From assembly GCF_900167455.1 (NCBI RefSeq), contig NZ_FUWJ01000001.1, positions 806,001-870,000 of the forward strand: a stretch of DNA of 64,000 nucleotides, written 5' to 3'. The notes beneath the pieces are model-generated. The model was not told the DNA's origin and did no database searches. It saw only the letters and a program-made list of their open reading frames with translations. The translations under genes and the position numbers were made by a program. Below are positions 25,780 to 33,380 of this stretch, one piece after another (the stretch's first letter is position 1; each line of letters begins with the position of its first letter). Source of the stretch: Enhydrobacter aerosaccus (GTDB taxonomy: Bacteria; Pseudomonadota; Alphaproteobacteria; Reyranellales; Reyranellaceae).

Positions 25780-26583
25780 ATGGACATGCCTATCGCCCAG
25801 GATCTGCCGATCACCGGTATCGATGTCTATTCTCTGCCGTCCGAACAAGGCGAGGCGGTGCTGCGCCGCCAGCTCGCGGCCGCCTACCGCCTTGTTGATC
25901 ACTTCGGCTGGACCGAACTGATCTACGGGCATCTGACGGCGCGCGTGCCGGGAGATGCCCCGCACTTCCTGATCAATCCCTATGGCCTGAACTACGACGA
26001 GGTCACGGCCTCGAACCTGGTGAAGATCGATCTCGACGGGAACATCGTCGAGCCCAGCCCCTATCCGGTAAATTACGCCGGCTTCATCATCCATTCGGCC
26101 ATCCATATGGCGCACGCGGCGCGGCACAAGGTGGTGATGCATACCCATACCCGTGCCGGCATGGCGGTCTGCGCGCTCAAGGATGGGCTGCTGCCGATCT
26201 CGATGGTGTCGACCGCCTTCCACGGCAAGCTGGCCTATCACGATTACGAAGGGCCCAGCCTCGATCTCGATGAGCGCGGGCGGCTCTTGAAGAATCTCGG
26301 CGACCATCAGGCGATGCTGCTGCGCAATCACGGCCTGCTGACGACCGGCCGCTCCGTGCCCGAGGCCTTCCTGCGGCTCTATCGGTTGGAGCGCGCCTGC
26401 CAGATCCAGATCGATGCCGCGGCGGCGGGCACGCTCAATGTCATGGGCGACAATCTCGCCGCCAAGTCGGGGGCGGACATGGACCGCTTCTCAGAGATGG
26501 AGTCCGATGTCGGCATCGGCGACCTCGAATTCGCGGCGCTGGTGCGCAAGCTCGACAAGACCGATCCGAGCTGGCGCCACTAA
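25780..26583 (+). CDS. class II aldolase/adducin family protein
   Basis: A 267-residue zinc-dependent aldolase-fold protein. YRLVDHFGWTELIYGHLTARVPG and HKVVMHTHTRAGMAVCAL supply the HxH metal ligands, and MLLRNHGLLTTGRSVPEAF the third histidine. This subgroup includes fuculose-phosphate aldolase relatives and many uncharacterised decarboxylase- or aldolase-like proteins. A GGGAGGAACG ribosome-binding region precedes the ATG. It is monocistronic, overlapping the convergent DUF3828 gene by four bases. Substrate unknown. Confidence 0.88.
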   Translation: MDMPIAQDLPITGIDVYSLPSEQGEAVLRRQLAAAYRLVDHFGWTELIYGHLTARVPGDAPHFLINPYGLNYDEVTASNLVKIDLDGNIVEPSPYPVNYAGFIIHSAIHMAHAARHKVVMHTHTRAGMAVCALKDGLLPISMVSTAFHGKLAYHDYEGPSLDLDERGRLLKNLGDHQAMLLRNHGLLTTGRSVPEAFLRLYRLERACQIQIDAAAAGTLNVMGDNLAAKSGADMDRFSEMESDVGIGDLEFAALVRKLDKTDPSWRH

Positions 26584-27047
26584 GGCAACTTGTAGAGCTT
26601 TCGAAGCGATCCGTTCGGGCTGACGATATCGGCGATGCGCCAGCCCTTTGGCGTCTGAACCAGGAACACCGTCACCGTCTTCGGCTGACCAGCGTTCTTG
26701 AAGGAGATGGCGCCCTTTGCGCTGCCACCATCGACCGAGCTCGCCACGGTGAGATCGGTGATCTCCCAGTCTTGTGCATCGATGAAGGGATCGCCGTCGA
26801 GCAGCGGCACCTCGTTGCGTTTGCTCGCCGCCGCCATGTCCTTGTCGATCTCGGCGGCGAGGTCTGGCGCGAAGTAGCGGCTCGTCTCCCAATAGGGCTG
26901 ACCTTTGAAATCCTTCTGGCGATAAGGCCGGTAGAGCTCCTCCAGAAAGGCCTGCGGCGTTTGTCCCTGCGCGTTCGCCGACAGCGGCGCGACGAGCAGG
27001 AGCGTCACCATCAGGCGCCGCCCGAGAACGAGAGCCGATACCGACAT
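26580..27047 (-). CDS. small exported DUF3828-like protein
   Basis: A 155-residue protein with an N-terminal signal peptide (GRRLMVTLLLVAPLSANAQG, cleavage probably after NAQ). The mature part looks like the DUF3828 fold: QAFLEELYRPYRQKD, then SRYFAPDLAAEIDKD, GDPFIDAQDWEI and a C-terminal GWRIADIV sheet. Function unknown. It directly follows the BisC-like molybdoenzyme gene (five-base gap with this start; an alternative ATG at 27065 would overlap that gene by 14 bases). Neither start has a good ribosome-binding site, so translational coupling is likely. Confidence 0.7.
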   Translation of the reverse strand: MSVSALVLGRRLMVTLLLVAPLSANAQGQTPQAFLEELYRPYRQKDFKGQPYWETSRYFAPDLAAEIDKDMAAASKRNEVPLLDGDPFIDAQDWEITDLTVASSVDGGSAKGAISFKNAGQPKTVTVFLVQTPKGWRIADIVSPNGSLRKLYKLP

Positions 27048-27051
27048 TGAT

Positions 27052-29373
27052 TCAGCGTCGGACATCGAAGGCGGGTGGCTGATGTGCCGTTACCGGCGGC
27101 GCCGGGCCATCGAACCGTTCGACCTCGACCAGGCAAGTCTGCGCGATGCAGCCCTGGCTCAGCTTGGAGGCGCCGACATCGAGCGTGAGGGCATTGGGAT
27201 TTCCGTGCTTCTCCAGCGGCCTGTTCGAGCCGGCGTCGGCAGGATCGAACCAGGCGCCGGTCGACAGGCGCACGACCCCGCGACGGATACGGTCGCTCAG
27301 GCGCGCGGCCGCCAGGCAGGCGCCACGGTCGTTGTAGACACGCAGGATATCGCCGTCCGCGATGCCACGGGCCGCAGCGTCCTCGGGGTGGATCGTGATC
27401 GGTTGGCGCCCCTTGATCTTGGTCGCCTTGGCATAGGGACTGTGGTCGAGCTGGCTGTGCAGCTTGTCGGCGGGCTGATCCGACAGCATGTGCAGCGGAT
27501 AGCGCTCGGCCGTCCTGGAACCCAGCCATTCGATCGGCTCCATCCAGGTCGGGTGCGGCGGGCAGTCGTCGAGGGCGAAGGAGGCGATGCGCTCCGAATA
27601 GATCTCGATCTTTCCCGATGGGGTTTTCAGCGCATGCTTGGCCGGGTCGGTTCGGAAGGCAGCCAGCATGACCGGATCGCGCTTCTCGCCCTTGGCCTCC
27701 GCCAGTCCGGCCTCCCAGAACTGCGCAAACGGCGGCAGGGTGACGCCGGCCTTGGCCGATTTCACGCGCGCTTCCTCGTAGAGATGCTCCAGCCAATCGC
27801 CGCTCGACGCGTGGCCCTGCGAATGTGCCTCGGCCACGCCAAGTCGCTGCGCCAGCGCCTGGAAGATGTCGTAATCGTCGCGTGCCTCGCCCAGCGGCTC
27901 GCGCGCTTTCTTCATGGCGATGACGAAGGGCTCACGGCTGCCATAGCCGATATCGTCCCTTTCGAGGCTGGTCGTGGCGGGCAGTACGATATCGGCCATC
28001 TTGGCGGCCGGCGTCCAGAATTGCTCGTGGAAGATGATCGTGTCGGGCTTGGACCAGGCCTGCCGCAGCCGGTTGAGGTCCTGGTGGTGATGATAGGGAT
28101 TGCCACCCGCCCAATAGACAAGATGGATGTCGGGATAGGTGTGGCGTTCGCCGTTGTAGTCGAAGCTGGCGCCTGGATGCAGCAGCATGTCGGTGAAGCG
28201 TGCAACGGGAATGAAACTCTTCACCGGGTTGGTTCCCTGCGGCAAAGTCGGCCCGGAATACTTGGGATATCCGCTGCCCATCAAATTCACGGGACCATAG
28301 CCGACGCCAAAGCCGCCACCTGGCAGGCCGATCTGGCCCAGCATGCAGGCCAGCGTCACCAGCGCCCAGAACGGCTGCTCGCCATGGTGGCTGCGTTGCA
28401 GCGACCAGCCGATGCTGACCGTGGTGCGGGTTGCCGCCATCTCGCGGGCGAGCGATGCGATCCGCGCAGCCGAGATGCCGCAGATGCGTTCCGCCCAGGC
28501 CGGCGTCTTGGGCTGGCCGTCGCTCTCACCGACGAGATAGGGCACGAATTTCTCGAAGCCGACGGTGCAGCGATCCAGGAAGGAGCGATCGTACAGCTTC
28601 TCGGTATAAAGGACGTGGCATAGCGCCAGGATCAGGGCCGTGTCGGTGTTGGGCCGCACAGCGAGCCATTCGACCTCGCTGCCATTGTCGAGATCCTCGG
28701 CGGTCGGCGTGACATTGACGAAGCGGACGCCCTTCGCGGCCATGCCGTAGAGCCCGCGCTTGACGTGATGCAGCGTCGCGCCGCCGGCATTGATCTGGGC
28801 GTTCTTGCGCGGCACGCCGCCGAAGGTGACGAACAGCTTGCAATGCTCGGCCAGCACGTCCCAGCTGGTGTGCATGGCCATCAGCTCTTCCATGCTGGCA
28901 ACGATGTGCGGCATCAGCACGCGCGCCGCACCCAGGCTGTAGGAATCCTGGTGGCGCACGAAGCCGCCATAGCAGTTCAGGAACCGCTTCACTTGGCTTT
29001 GCGCGTGATGGAACCGGCCGGCGCTCGACCAGCCATAGGAGCCGCCGAAGACGGCCTCGTTGCCCCAGCTCGTCTGCACGCGTTTGAGCTCGGCCGCAAC
29101 CAGGTCCAGCGCCTCGTCCCACGGCACTTCCACGAAGGGTTCCTGGCCACGCTTGTCGCTCGCCGCACCGGGTCCTTTTTCGAGCCAGCTCTTGCGGACC
29201 GCCGGACGACCGACGCGCAGACGGGCGACCTCGTCCGACAGCATGTGCAGCCCGATCGGCGATGGATCAGGGTCTTGCGAGAAGGGGTGCAGACGCGAGG
29301 CCTTGCCTTGCTCGTCGTACTCGACCTCGTAAACACCCCAGTGAGCGGCGGTGAGCGTACGCTGATGCGTCAT
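27052..29373 (-). CDS. molybdopterin-dependent oxidoreductase, DMSO reductase family (BisC/TorZ-like)
   Basis: A 773-residue catalytic subunit binding bis-molybdopterin guanine dinucleotide. GGSYGWSSAGRFHHAQSQVKRFLN is the type III DMSO reductase motif around the serine molybdenum ligand. VWRGGNPYHHHQD-like sequence (YWAGGNPYHHHQD), FTDMLLHPG and WTPAAKMADIVLPATTSLERDD are also typical. There is no N-terminal [4Fe-4S] motif and no Tat signal, so it should be cytoplasmic, as biotin sulfoxide reductase is. Candidate substrates are biotin or methionine sulfoxides and other S- or N-oxides. It is in an operon with a threonine aldolase-like gene upstream. Confidence 0.9.
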   Translation of the reverse strand: MTHQRTLTAAHWGVYEVEYDEQGKASRLHPFSQDPDPSPIGLHMLSDEVARLRVGRPAVRKSWLEKGPGAASDKRGQEPFVEVPWDEALDLVAAELKRVQTSWGNEAVFGGSYGWSSAGRFHHAQSQVKRFLNCYGGFVRHQDSYSLGAARVLMPHIVASMEELMAMHTSWDVLAEHCKLFVTFGGVPRKNAQINAGGATLHHVKRGLYGMAAKGVRFVNVTPTAEDLDNGSEVEWLAVRPNTDTALILALCHVLYTEKLYDRSFLDRCTVGFEKFVPYLVGESDGQPKTPAWAERICGISAARIASLAREMAATRTTVSIGWSLQRSHHGEQPFWALVTLACMLGQIGLPGGGFGVGYGPVNLMGSGYPKYSGPTLPQGTNPVKSFIPVARFTDMLLHPGASFDYNGERHTYPDIHLVYWAGGNPYHHHQDLNRLRQAWSKPDTIIFHEQFWTPAAKMADIVLPATTSLERDDIGYGSREPFVIAMKKAREPLGEARDDYDIFQALAQRLGVAEAHSQGHASSGDWLEHLYEEARVKSAKAGVTLPPFAQFWEAGLAEAKGEKRDPVMLAAFRTDPAKHALKTPSGKIEIYSERIASFALDDCPPHPTWMEPIEWLGSRTAERYPLHMLSDQPADKLHSQLDHSPYAKATKIKGRQPITIHPEDAAARGIADGDILRVYNDRGACLAAARLSDRIRRGVVRLSTGAWFDPADAGSNRPLEKHGNPNALTLDVGASKLSQGCIAQTCLVEVERFDGPAPPVTAHQPPAFDVRR

Positions 29374-29396
29374 GTCCTTACCCTGATGCGGCAGTA

Positions 29397-30440
29397 TTAT
29401 TCGGCTGTCTTTGCGATGGAGAGAAAACGATCGACCATGGTCGGGTCGGTGTCAAAGGCCGTCACCAGCCGGAAGGCACGCTCGCCCGGGCGGTCCGACG
29501 GCCAGGGATGATACTGCGCTCCCGCTTCCTCCAGCGCATCGTGGATATGCGCGGGCAAGGCGATGAAGATCTCGTTGGCATGGACCGGGTAGAGCAGCGA
29601 CGTGCCCTTCAAAGCCGTCAGTCCGGCCACGAGGCGGCGAGCCATGGCATTGGCGTGACGGGCATTGGCCAGCCACAGTCCATCGGCGAAGTAGGCGTCG
29701 AGCTGGGCCGAGAGCAGGCGCATCTTGGAGAACAGATGGCCGCCGCGCTTGCGCCGAAACTCGAATTCGCGCGCCAGTTCGCGGTCGAAGAACACCACGA
29801 CTTCGGCTGCCATGGCGCCGTTCTTCGTCGCGCCCAGGCTGAGGACGTCGACGCCCGCCCGCCAGGTCAGTTCCGAGGGTGCGCAGCCGATATAGGAAAG
29901 GGCGTTGGCGAAGCGCGCACCGTCCATGTGCAACTTGAGCCCGTGGCGGCGGGCCGAGGTCGAGAGGCCGGCGATTTCCTCCGGTGAATAGGCAGTACCG
30001 CATTCGGTGGCCTGTGTGATGCTGACGGCCGCCGGCTGGGGATGATGGACCACGCCATAGACCGGTTGCGCCAGCATGTCGGCGAGACGGCGCGGATCTA
30101 TCTTGCCGTCCTTGCCATCGACATGAACGAGCTGTGAGCCAGAGGTATAGAATTGCGGCGCATTGGCTTCGTCGACGGCAATATGCGAGGCGGGGTGGCA
30201 AAAGATGGCGCCCCAGGGCGGTGTGCAGCAGGAAAGGGCCAGCACGTTAGCGGCGGTTCCTGTGGCGACGGGATAGGCCACCAGACCTGGATGATCGAAG
30301 ATCTCCCGCAGGCGTCGTTCGACCTTGTGGGTCCATTCGTCGTCGCCATAGGAGTGAGCCGTACCGGCGGTGAAGGCCCGTCGCACCGCTTCGAGGATCA
30401 GGGGATGGGCGCCGGCTTCGTTGTCGCTGCGGAAGTTCAT
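29397..30440 (-). CDS. low-specificity threonine aldolase-like PLP enzyme
   Basis: A 347-residue fold-type I PLP enzyme of the threonine aldolase/beta-eliminating lyase group. RSDNEAGAHPLILEAVRRA opens the protein, GTAANVLAL binds phosphate, HMDGARFANAL contains Asp173, and the Schiff-base lysine is Lys206 in SLGATKNGAM. Such enzymes cleave L-threonine or other beta-hydroxy amino acids to glycine and an aldehyde. It overlaps the VOC gene by four bases and precedes the BisC-like gene by 23. The start at MNFRSDNEAG matches family N-termini. Confidence 0.9.
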   Translation of the reverse strand: MNFRSDNEAGAHPLILEAVRRAFTAGTAHSYGDDEWTHKVERRLREIFDHPGLVAYPVATGTAANVLALSCCTPPWGAIFCHPASHIAVDEANAPQFYTSGSQLVHVDGKDGKIDPRRLADMLAQPVYGVVHHPQPAAVSITQATECGTAYSPEEIAGLSTSARRHGLKLHMDGARFANALSYIGCAPSELTWRAGVDVLSLGATKNGAMAAEVVVFFDRELAREFEFRRKRGGHLFSKMRLLSAQLDAYFADGLWLANARHANAMARRLVAGLTALKGTSLLYPVHANEIFIALPAHIHDALEEAGAQYHPWPSDRPGERAFRLVTAFDTDPTMVDRFLSIAKTAE

Positions 30441-30829
30441 TCTTGCTCCTCGGGACGGCGCGTCAGCGCCTCGAGACGGTTGCCGTCCGGATCGCGGACG
30501 AAGGCGGCGTAGTAGTCGGGGCCGTATCTTTCGCGCAGGCCAGGAGGCCCATCGTCGCTGCCGCCATGCTCCAGCGCCGCGGCGTGGAAAGTGCGCACGG
30601 CGGCCCGGCTCGGGGCGCGGAAGCACCAGTGGCGGTTATCGGGGACAACGTGGTCGCTGAGATAGACCGAGATGTAACAAGGCGCTCCCTCTCGACCGGC
30701 TCGTTCGCCATAGCCGATGGCCCGTTCGCGCCGATTGACCCGCGGGACCCCCAATGGCGCCAGGACGGCGTCATAGAACCGCTGTGCCCGATCGAGGTCG
30801 GTCACCGTGATCGAAAGGTGGTCGAACAT
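30437..30829 (-). CDS. VOC (glyoxalase/bleomycin resistance) superfamily protein
   Basis: A 130-residue single VOC module: MFDHLSITVTDLDRAQRFYDAVLAPLG at the start with metal-ligand His4, a central HWCFRAPSRAAVRTFHAAALEHGG, and the terminal YYAAFVRDPDGNRLEAL carrying the usual Glu. The family covers lactoylglutathione lyase-like, dioxygenase and antibiotic-binding proteins, and the reaction here is not known. ATGA overlap with the threonine aldolase-like gene and a one-base gap from the small membrane protein gene show that it is in the middle of an operon. Confidence 0.88.
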   Translation of the reverse strand: MFDHLSITVTDLDRAQRFYDAVLAPLGVPRVNRRERAIGYGERAGREGAPCYISVYLSDHVVPDNRHWCFRAPSRAAVRTFHAAALEHGGSDDGPPGLRERYGPDYYAAFVRDPDGNRLEALTRRPEEQE

Positions 30830-30830
30830 G

Positions 30831-31166
30831 CTAGCGCGCCGCACCGGGCGGGAAGGCAATGGTGCCGAGCAGGGCGCCGGTGCGGGGGTCGATGACATAG
30901 GCGGTCGGCAGCCCGTCCGGCCCCTCGACATGGACGACCAGTCGATCGCCGACCGCGGTCATGGACAGGACCTGGGCGCCCGACGGCAGGGCGATCCGCT
31001 GGGCGAAGGGTGCTCCGCCTGCTGGCGATTGCGAACTGCCGGAGGTAGACATGCGCCGGATGGTTTCGGCCGTTACGACAATGAACCCGGTGACGATCAC
31101 CGCGCCCATCACGATCACGAGCACCTTCAGCCAACGCGGTGCATGGGCCTGAGCAGAGGGGGCCAA
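30831..31166 (-). CDS. small single-pass membrane protein, DUF6476-like
   Basis: With a TTG start at 31166 the product has 111 residues: a basic N-terminus, one membrane helix (LKVLVIVMGAVIVTGFIVV, residues 13-31), then a periplasmic domain of short beta strands (RIALPSGAQVLSMTAVGDRLVVHVEG). GGAG lies five bases before the TTG. It resembles small DUF6476-type proteins seen next to rluD and rpoH in Rhodospirillales; that label is from memory. Its start is only nine bases from the divergent rluD start, so the two 5' ends must overlap; a later start is possible. Confidence 0.6.
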   Translation of the reverse strand: MAPSAQAHAPRWLKVLVIVMGAVIVTGFIVVTAETIRRMSTSGSSQSPAGGAPFAQRIALPSGAQVLSMTAVGDRLVVHVEGPDGLPTAYVIDPRTGALLGTIAFPPGAAR

Positions 31167-31175
31167 GACAACTCC

Positions 31176-32165
31176 ATGGACGAAACCGGTCGCCACATCG
31201 TGACCTTCGACGCTGCCGCCGCCGGCGAACGGCTCGACCGCGCGCTGGCGGCTGCTTTGCCGATCCTCACGCGCAGCCGCGTGAAGGCGTTGATCGAAGG
31301 CCGCCGGGTGGCGCTGGCGGGCGGCGGGACGATAGAAGAGCCGTCCCGCAAGGTCAAAACGGGCGAGTGTTTCATTGTCGACATTCCGGAGCCCGAACCG
31401 GCCGAGCCGCTCCCTCAGGCGCGCGATCTCGATATCCTCTACGAGGACGACGACCTGCTGGTGCTCGACAAGCCGGCAGGCTTGGTCGTCCATCCCGCGC
31501 CGGGCAATCCGGACAATACCCTGGTCAATGCGCTGCTGGCTCATTGCGGCGAGAGTCTGTCGGGGATCGGCGGCGTGCGGCGGCCCGGTATCGTCCACCG
31601 TCTCGACAAGGATACGTCCGGCGTCATGGTGGTGGCCAAGAACGACGCCGCTCACCACGCTCTTTCCAAGCTGTTCGCCGCCCATGACCTGACCCGGGTC
31701 TACCATGCCCTTGTCTGGGGCGTTCCCAGCCCGCGGCAGGGGACAATCGAGGCCGCCATCGGGCGTCATCCGGTCGATCGCAAGCGCATGGCCGTGCGCC
31801 GGACCAGCGGCAAGCGGGCGCTCACGGACTATTGGGTCGAGAAGAGCTTCGGGCCGCCGCTCGCGCCGTGGGCGAGCCTGGTAGCGGCCAAACTGCATAC
31901 CGGCCGGACCCATCAGGTCAGGGTGCATTTCTCCCATATCGGCTGCCCGGTGGTCGGCGATCCGGTCTATGGCCGCAGCCGCAGCGGTGCTCGGAACACC
32001 TCACTGCCGGCATCGTTGAAAAGCTTTGGACGGCAGGCGTTGCATGCCGCCCTCCTGGAATTCCGCCATCCGAGGACCGGGCGGGAGATGACCTTCGCCA
32101 CAGAATTGCCGCAAGACATGCGGAAGCTGGTCGCGGAAATGAACGGCGTTAAGTTACCGGACTGA
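31176..32165 (+). CDS. rluD: RluA-family 23S rRNA pseudouridine synthase (RluD-like)
   Basis: A 329-residue enzyme. An N-terminal S4 RNA-binding domain (GERLDRALAAALPILTRSRVKALIEGRRV, residues about 13-65) is followed by the catalytic domain. The signature HRLDKDTSGVMVVAKN holds the catalytic aspartate, Asp144; LHTGRTHQVRVHFSHIGCPVVGDPVYG is the second hallmark. RluD makes the pseudouridines of helix 69 in 23S rRNA. It is located directly before rpoH, an order common in alphaproteobacteria. The ATG was chosen because the longer frame runs through the antisense side of neighbouring genes. Confidence 0.92.
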   Translation: MDETGRHIVTFDAAAAGERLDRALAAALPILTRSRVKALIEGRRVALAGGGTIEEPSRKVKTGECFIVDIPEPEPAEPLPQARDLDILYEDDDLLVLDKPAGLVVHPAPGNPDNTLVNALLAHCGESLSGIGGVRRPGIVHRLDKDTSGVMVVAKNDAAHHALSKLFAAHDLTRVYHALVWGVPSPRQGTIEAAIGRHPVDRKRMAVRRTSGKRALTDYWVEKSFGPPLAPWASLVAAKLHTGRTHQVRVHFSHIGCPVVGDPVYGRSRSGARNTSLPASLKSFGRQALHAALLEFRHPRTGREMTFATELPQDMRKLVAEMNGVKLPD

Positions 32166-32176
32166 TTGTTGAGGGG

Positions 32177-32219
32177 ATTAGTCGGAAATAGGGGTTGACC
32201 CAACCGCTATCCGACTAAT
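32177..32219. repeat. long inverted repeat (hairpin) between rluD and rpoH
   Basis: ATTAGTCGGA (32177-32186) and TCCGACTAAT (32210-32219) are perfect 10-base arms. After a two-base bulge the stem continues with TAGGGGTTG against CAACCGCTA (8 of 9 pairs), leaving only a three-base loop. It begins 12 bases after the rluD stop and lacks a following T-run, so it is not a standard terminator for either strand. A TTGACC hexamer (32195-32200) that could be the rpoH -35 box lies at the apex. It may be an mRNA structure, a terminator without a tract, or an operator. Confidence 0.6.
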
Positions 32220-32229
32220 AGACTCAGGT

Positions 32230-32256
32230 TTAGCAGTCGACGGGCGAGAGTGCTAA
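32230..32256 (+). promoter_or_regulatory. CIRCE element (HrcA operator) upstream of rpoH
   Basis: TTAGCAGTC, nine bases, then GAGTGCTAA: this matches the CIRCE consensus (TTAGCACTC-N9-GAGTGCTAA) at 17 of 18 positions, with exactly the canonical spacer. The palindrome extends to 11-base arms (GTTTAGCAGTC and GAGTGCTAAAC, 32228-32258). It ends 32 bases before the rpoH start codon, where HrcA binding would block transcription initiation or early elongation. CIRCE is normally found before groESL, dnaK or hrcA itself; its position before the sigma-32 gene is notable. Confidence 0.88.
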
Positions 32257-32288
32257 ACGCCCGTTCAGGCAGAAAGGGGGAGTCCCCA

Positions 32289-33239
32289 ATGAGTACTGTA
32301 TCCGCAAACCTTCCCGCCCTGCCGTCGGCCTTGTCGCCGGAGGGTAACCTTTCGCGCTATCTGCAGGAGATCCGCAAGTTTCCCCTGCTGGAGCCGCAGG
32401 AAGAATTCATGCTCGCCAAGCGCTGGCGGGAACATGGTGATTCCCAGGCTGCGCACAAGCTCGTGACCAGCCATTTGCGCCTCGTGGCCAAGATCGCCAT
32501 GGGTTACCGGGGCTATGGGCTGCCGGTGGCCGAGCTGATCTCGGAGGGCAATGTCGGCATGATGCAGGCGGTCAAGCGGTTCGACCCGGACCGCGGCTTC
32601 CGCCTGGCCACCTACGCCATGTGGTGGATTCGTGCCTCGATCCAGGAATACATCCTGCACAGCTGGTCGCTCGTGAAGATGGGCACCACCGCCGCGCAGA
32701 AGAAGCTGTTCTTCAACCTGCGCAAGCTCAAGGGCCAGATGCAGGCCATCGAGGAGGGCGACCTGTCGCCCGAGCAGGTATCCAAGATCGCCACCCGCCT
32801 CGGCGTTCCCGAGGAGGAGGTGGTGAACATGAACCGCCGCCTGGCGGCTCCGGACAGTTCGCTCAACGCCGCGGTGAAAGCCGAGGGCGACATGGAGTGG
32901 CAGGACTGGCTGGTCGACGATTCTCCTAACCAGGAGGCGCGGCTGGCCGACAACCAGGAGCTGGGCCAGCGCAAGCACATGCTGGCGCTGGCGCTGAAGC
33001 AGCTTACGGACCGCGAGCGGCACATCATCATCGAGCGCCGACTGGTGGACGAGCCGCAGACGCTCGAGGACCTGTCCGCTAAATACGGCATCAGCCGCGA
33101 GCGTGTGCGCCAGATCGAGGTGCGGGCCTTCGACAAGCTGCAGAAGGCGATGAAGAACATGGTGGTCGAGGCCGCCGCCGAGTCGTCACGCAAGGCCGAA
33201 GCCCATTCCAAGGCCGAGGCGCAGGCTGGGACGCGTTAG
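32289..33239 (+). CDS. rpoH: RNA polymerase sigma-32 factor (heat shock) RpoH
   Basis: A 316-residue sigma factor. Region 2 reads AHKLVTSHLRLVAKIAMGYRGYGLP.AELISEGNVGMMQAVKRFDP, with the -10-binding FRLATYAMWWIRASIQEYILHSWSLVK. The RpoH-specific box QKKLFFNLRKLK is present, and region 4.2 (LEDLSAKYGISRERVRQIEVRAFDKLQKAM) binds the -35. It directs heat-shock transcription. The ATG at 32289 follows a G-rich ribosome-binding stretch, and a CIRCE element precedes it, suggesting HrcA control. The Ala/Lys/Glu-rich C-terminal tail (AESSRKAEAHSKAEAQAG) extends past region 4. Confidence 0.95.
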   Translation: MSTVSANLPALPSALSPEGNLSRYLQEIRKFPLLEPQEEFMLAKRWREHGDSQAAHKLVTSHLRLVAKIAMGYRGYGLPVAELISEGNVGMMQAVKRFDPDRGFRLATYAMWWIRASIQEYILHSWSLVKMGTTAAQKKLFFNLRKLKGQMQAIEEGDLSPEQVSKIATRLGVPEEEVVNMNRRLAAPDSSLNAAVKAEGDMEWQDWLVDDSPNQEARLADNQELGQRKHMLALALKQLTDRERHIIIERRLVDEPQTLEDLSAKYGISRERVRQIEVRAFDKLQKAMKNMVVEAAAESSRKAEAHSKAEAQAGTR

Positions 33240-33305
33240 GGACCATCTGCGGGCCGTGCCGATCGGCGCGGCGCAGGTGCGAACGCCGTATGAGATGAAT
33301 GCAAA

Positions 33306-33337
33306 GGCCCCGCGCTTTCGGCTCGGGGCCTTTTGTT
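33306..33337 (+). terminator. rho-independent terminator after rpoH, probably bidirectional
   Basis: GGCCCCG (33306-33312) pairs with CGGGGCC (33324-33330) around an 11-base loop, followed by TTTTGTT. It lies 66 bases after the rpoH stop. A short A-run before the left arm means the same hairpin could also end the convergent NiCoT transporter transcript. Confidence 0.85.
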
Positions 33338-33380
33338 GTCCAGATTCCAGCAATGAGATTTCATGGTCCGCGACATCTCT

